From contig JAIPJR010000119.1 of the NCBI GenBank assembly GCA_021734045.1, positions 1 to 5,917 of the forward strand: a stretch of DNA of 5,917 nucleotides, given 5' to 3'. The notes below the pieces were generated by a model that was not told where the DNA came from, searched no databases, and saw only the letters and a list, made by a program, of their open reading frames with translations. A program made the translations under genes and the position numbers. Origin of the DNA: Fidelibacterota bacterium. Its GTDB lineage: Bacteria > Fidelibacterota > UBA8477. Shown piece by piece: positions 5,751 through 5,917 of this stretch (positions are counted from its first letter, which is position 1; the number at the start of each line of letters is the position of its first letter).

Positions 5751-5917
5751 ATGAAATTTGAATGCGAAACCATCGGTATCATTCACACCCCTTTTAATAC
5801 ATTGGAAAATATGCCCATTCAGCCCATCGTGGGTGAGGGGATTGAGGGCGAGGTGATTGTCAATCCTGAATTGGTGGCTGGATTGAAAGACCTGGATAAG
5901 TTCAGCCACATTTATCT
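5751..5917 (+). CDS. trmO: tRNA (N6-threonylcarbamoyladenosine(37)-N6)-methyltransferase TrmO, N-terminal part
   Basis: Only the first 55 codons and two bases of the next are present; the window edge cuts the gene. The start reads IGIIHTPFNTLENMPIQP, then GIEGEVIVNPELVAGLKDLD and FSHIY, which is the N-terminus of the TrmO/TsaA (YaeB) family. TrmO uses S-adenosylmethionine to methylate the t6A nucleotide at position 37 of certain tRNAs, giving m6t6A, in the cytoplasm. The family has a small beta-barrel fold unlike other methyltransferases; the conserved FSHIYL segment is part of it. The ATG at 5751 has a modest AGAGG about 12 bases upstream. ATGs at 5725 and 5728, overlapping the thioesterase stop, are in other frames. 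Short spacing suggests co-transcription with the thioesterase gene. Some archaeal and bacterial family members are annotated only as SAM-dependent methyltransferases, so the symbol rests on family membership. Confidence 0.88.
   Translation, partial: MKFECETIGIIHTPFNTLENMPIQPIVGEGIEGEVIVNPELVAGLKDLDKFSHIY

Overview
The window looks like part of a chromosome from a bacterium of the wider FCB group (Bacteroidota relatives such as Calditrichota, Neomarinimicrobiota, KSB1 or Cloacimonadota); I cannot name the phylum. The main clue is a secreted protease ending in a type IX secretion (T9SS) sorting domain with the YPNPFN motif. A second, decayed T9SS tail lies in a pseudogene. Promoters look like ordinary sigma-70 sites (TTGACT-N17-TAATAT), not the TTTG/TAnnTTTG type of Bacteroidetes proper.

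Layout from left to right. Positions 1-67 (minus) hold the first 22 codons of an ArsR-family repressor, with a perfect 8-bp inverted repeat (87-108) between its start and its likely promoter. Positions 318-736 (plus) are a broken chimeric gene: the 5' end of a DUF1207-type outer-membrane protein gene joined to the 3' end of a T9SS sorting-domain gene, with a frameshift and a stop inside. Positions 822-3698 encode a 958-residue S8 (subtilisin-like) protease with signal peptide, probable propeptide, catalytic domain, Fn3-like domain, an apparent seven-repeat beta-propeller and a sorting tail. Positions 3699-4028 hold no intact gene, but minus-strand traces suggest a decayed FG-GAP-like repeat gene. 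Positions 4029-4907 encode an intact DUF1207 protein, 4979-5728 an acyl-ACP thioesterase, and 5751 to the right edge the start of TrmO (tRNA m6t6A37 methyltransferase).

The right part (thioesterase, trmO) is ordinary housekeeping sequence, tightly spaced and probably co-transcribed. The left and middle parts look accessory. The protease gene is clearly poorer in GC than the genes to its right. It is bracketed by two nearly identical direct copies of a ~117-bp DUF1207 segment (435-551 and 4143-4260), and gene debris lies on both sides. The simplest reading is a region reshaped by duplication, short-homology recombination and gene decay around an acquired or fast-evolving surface protease. I see no transposase, CRISPR array, tRNA or rRNA, and no clear new defence or biosynthetic system.
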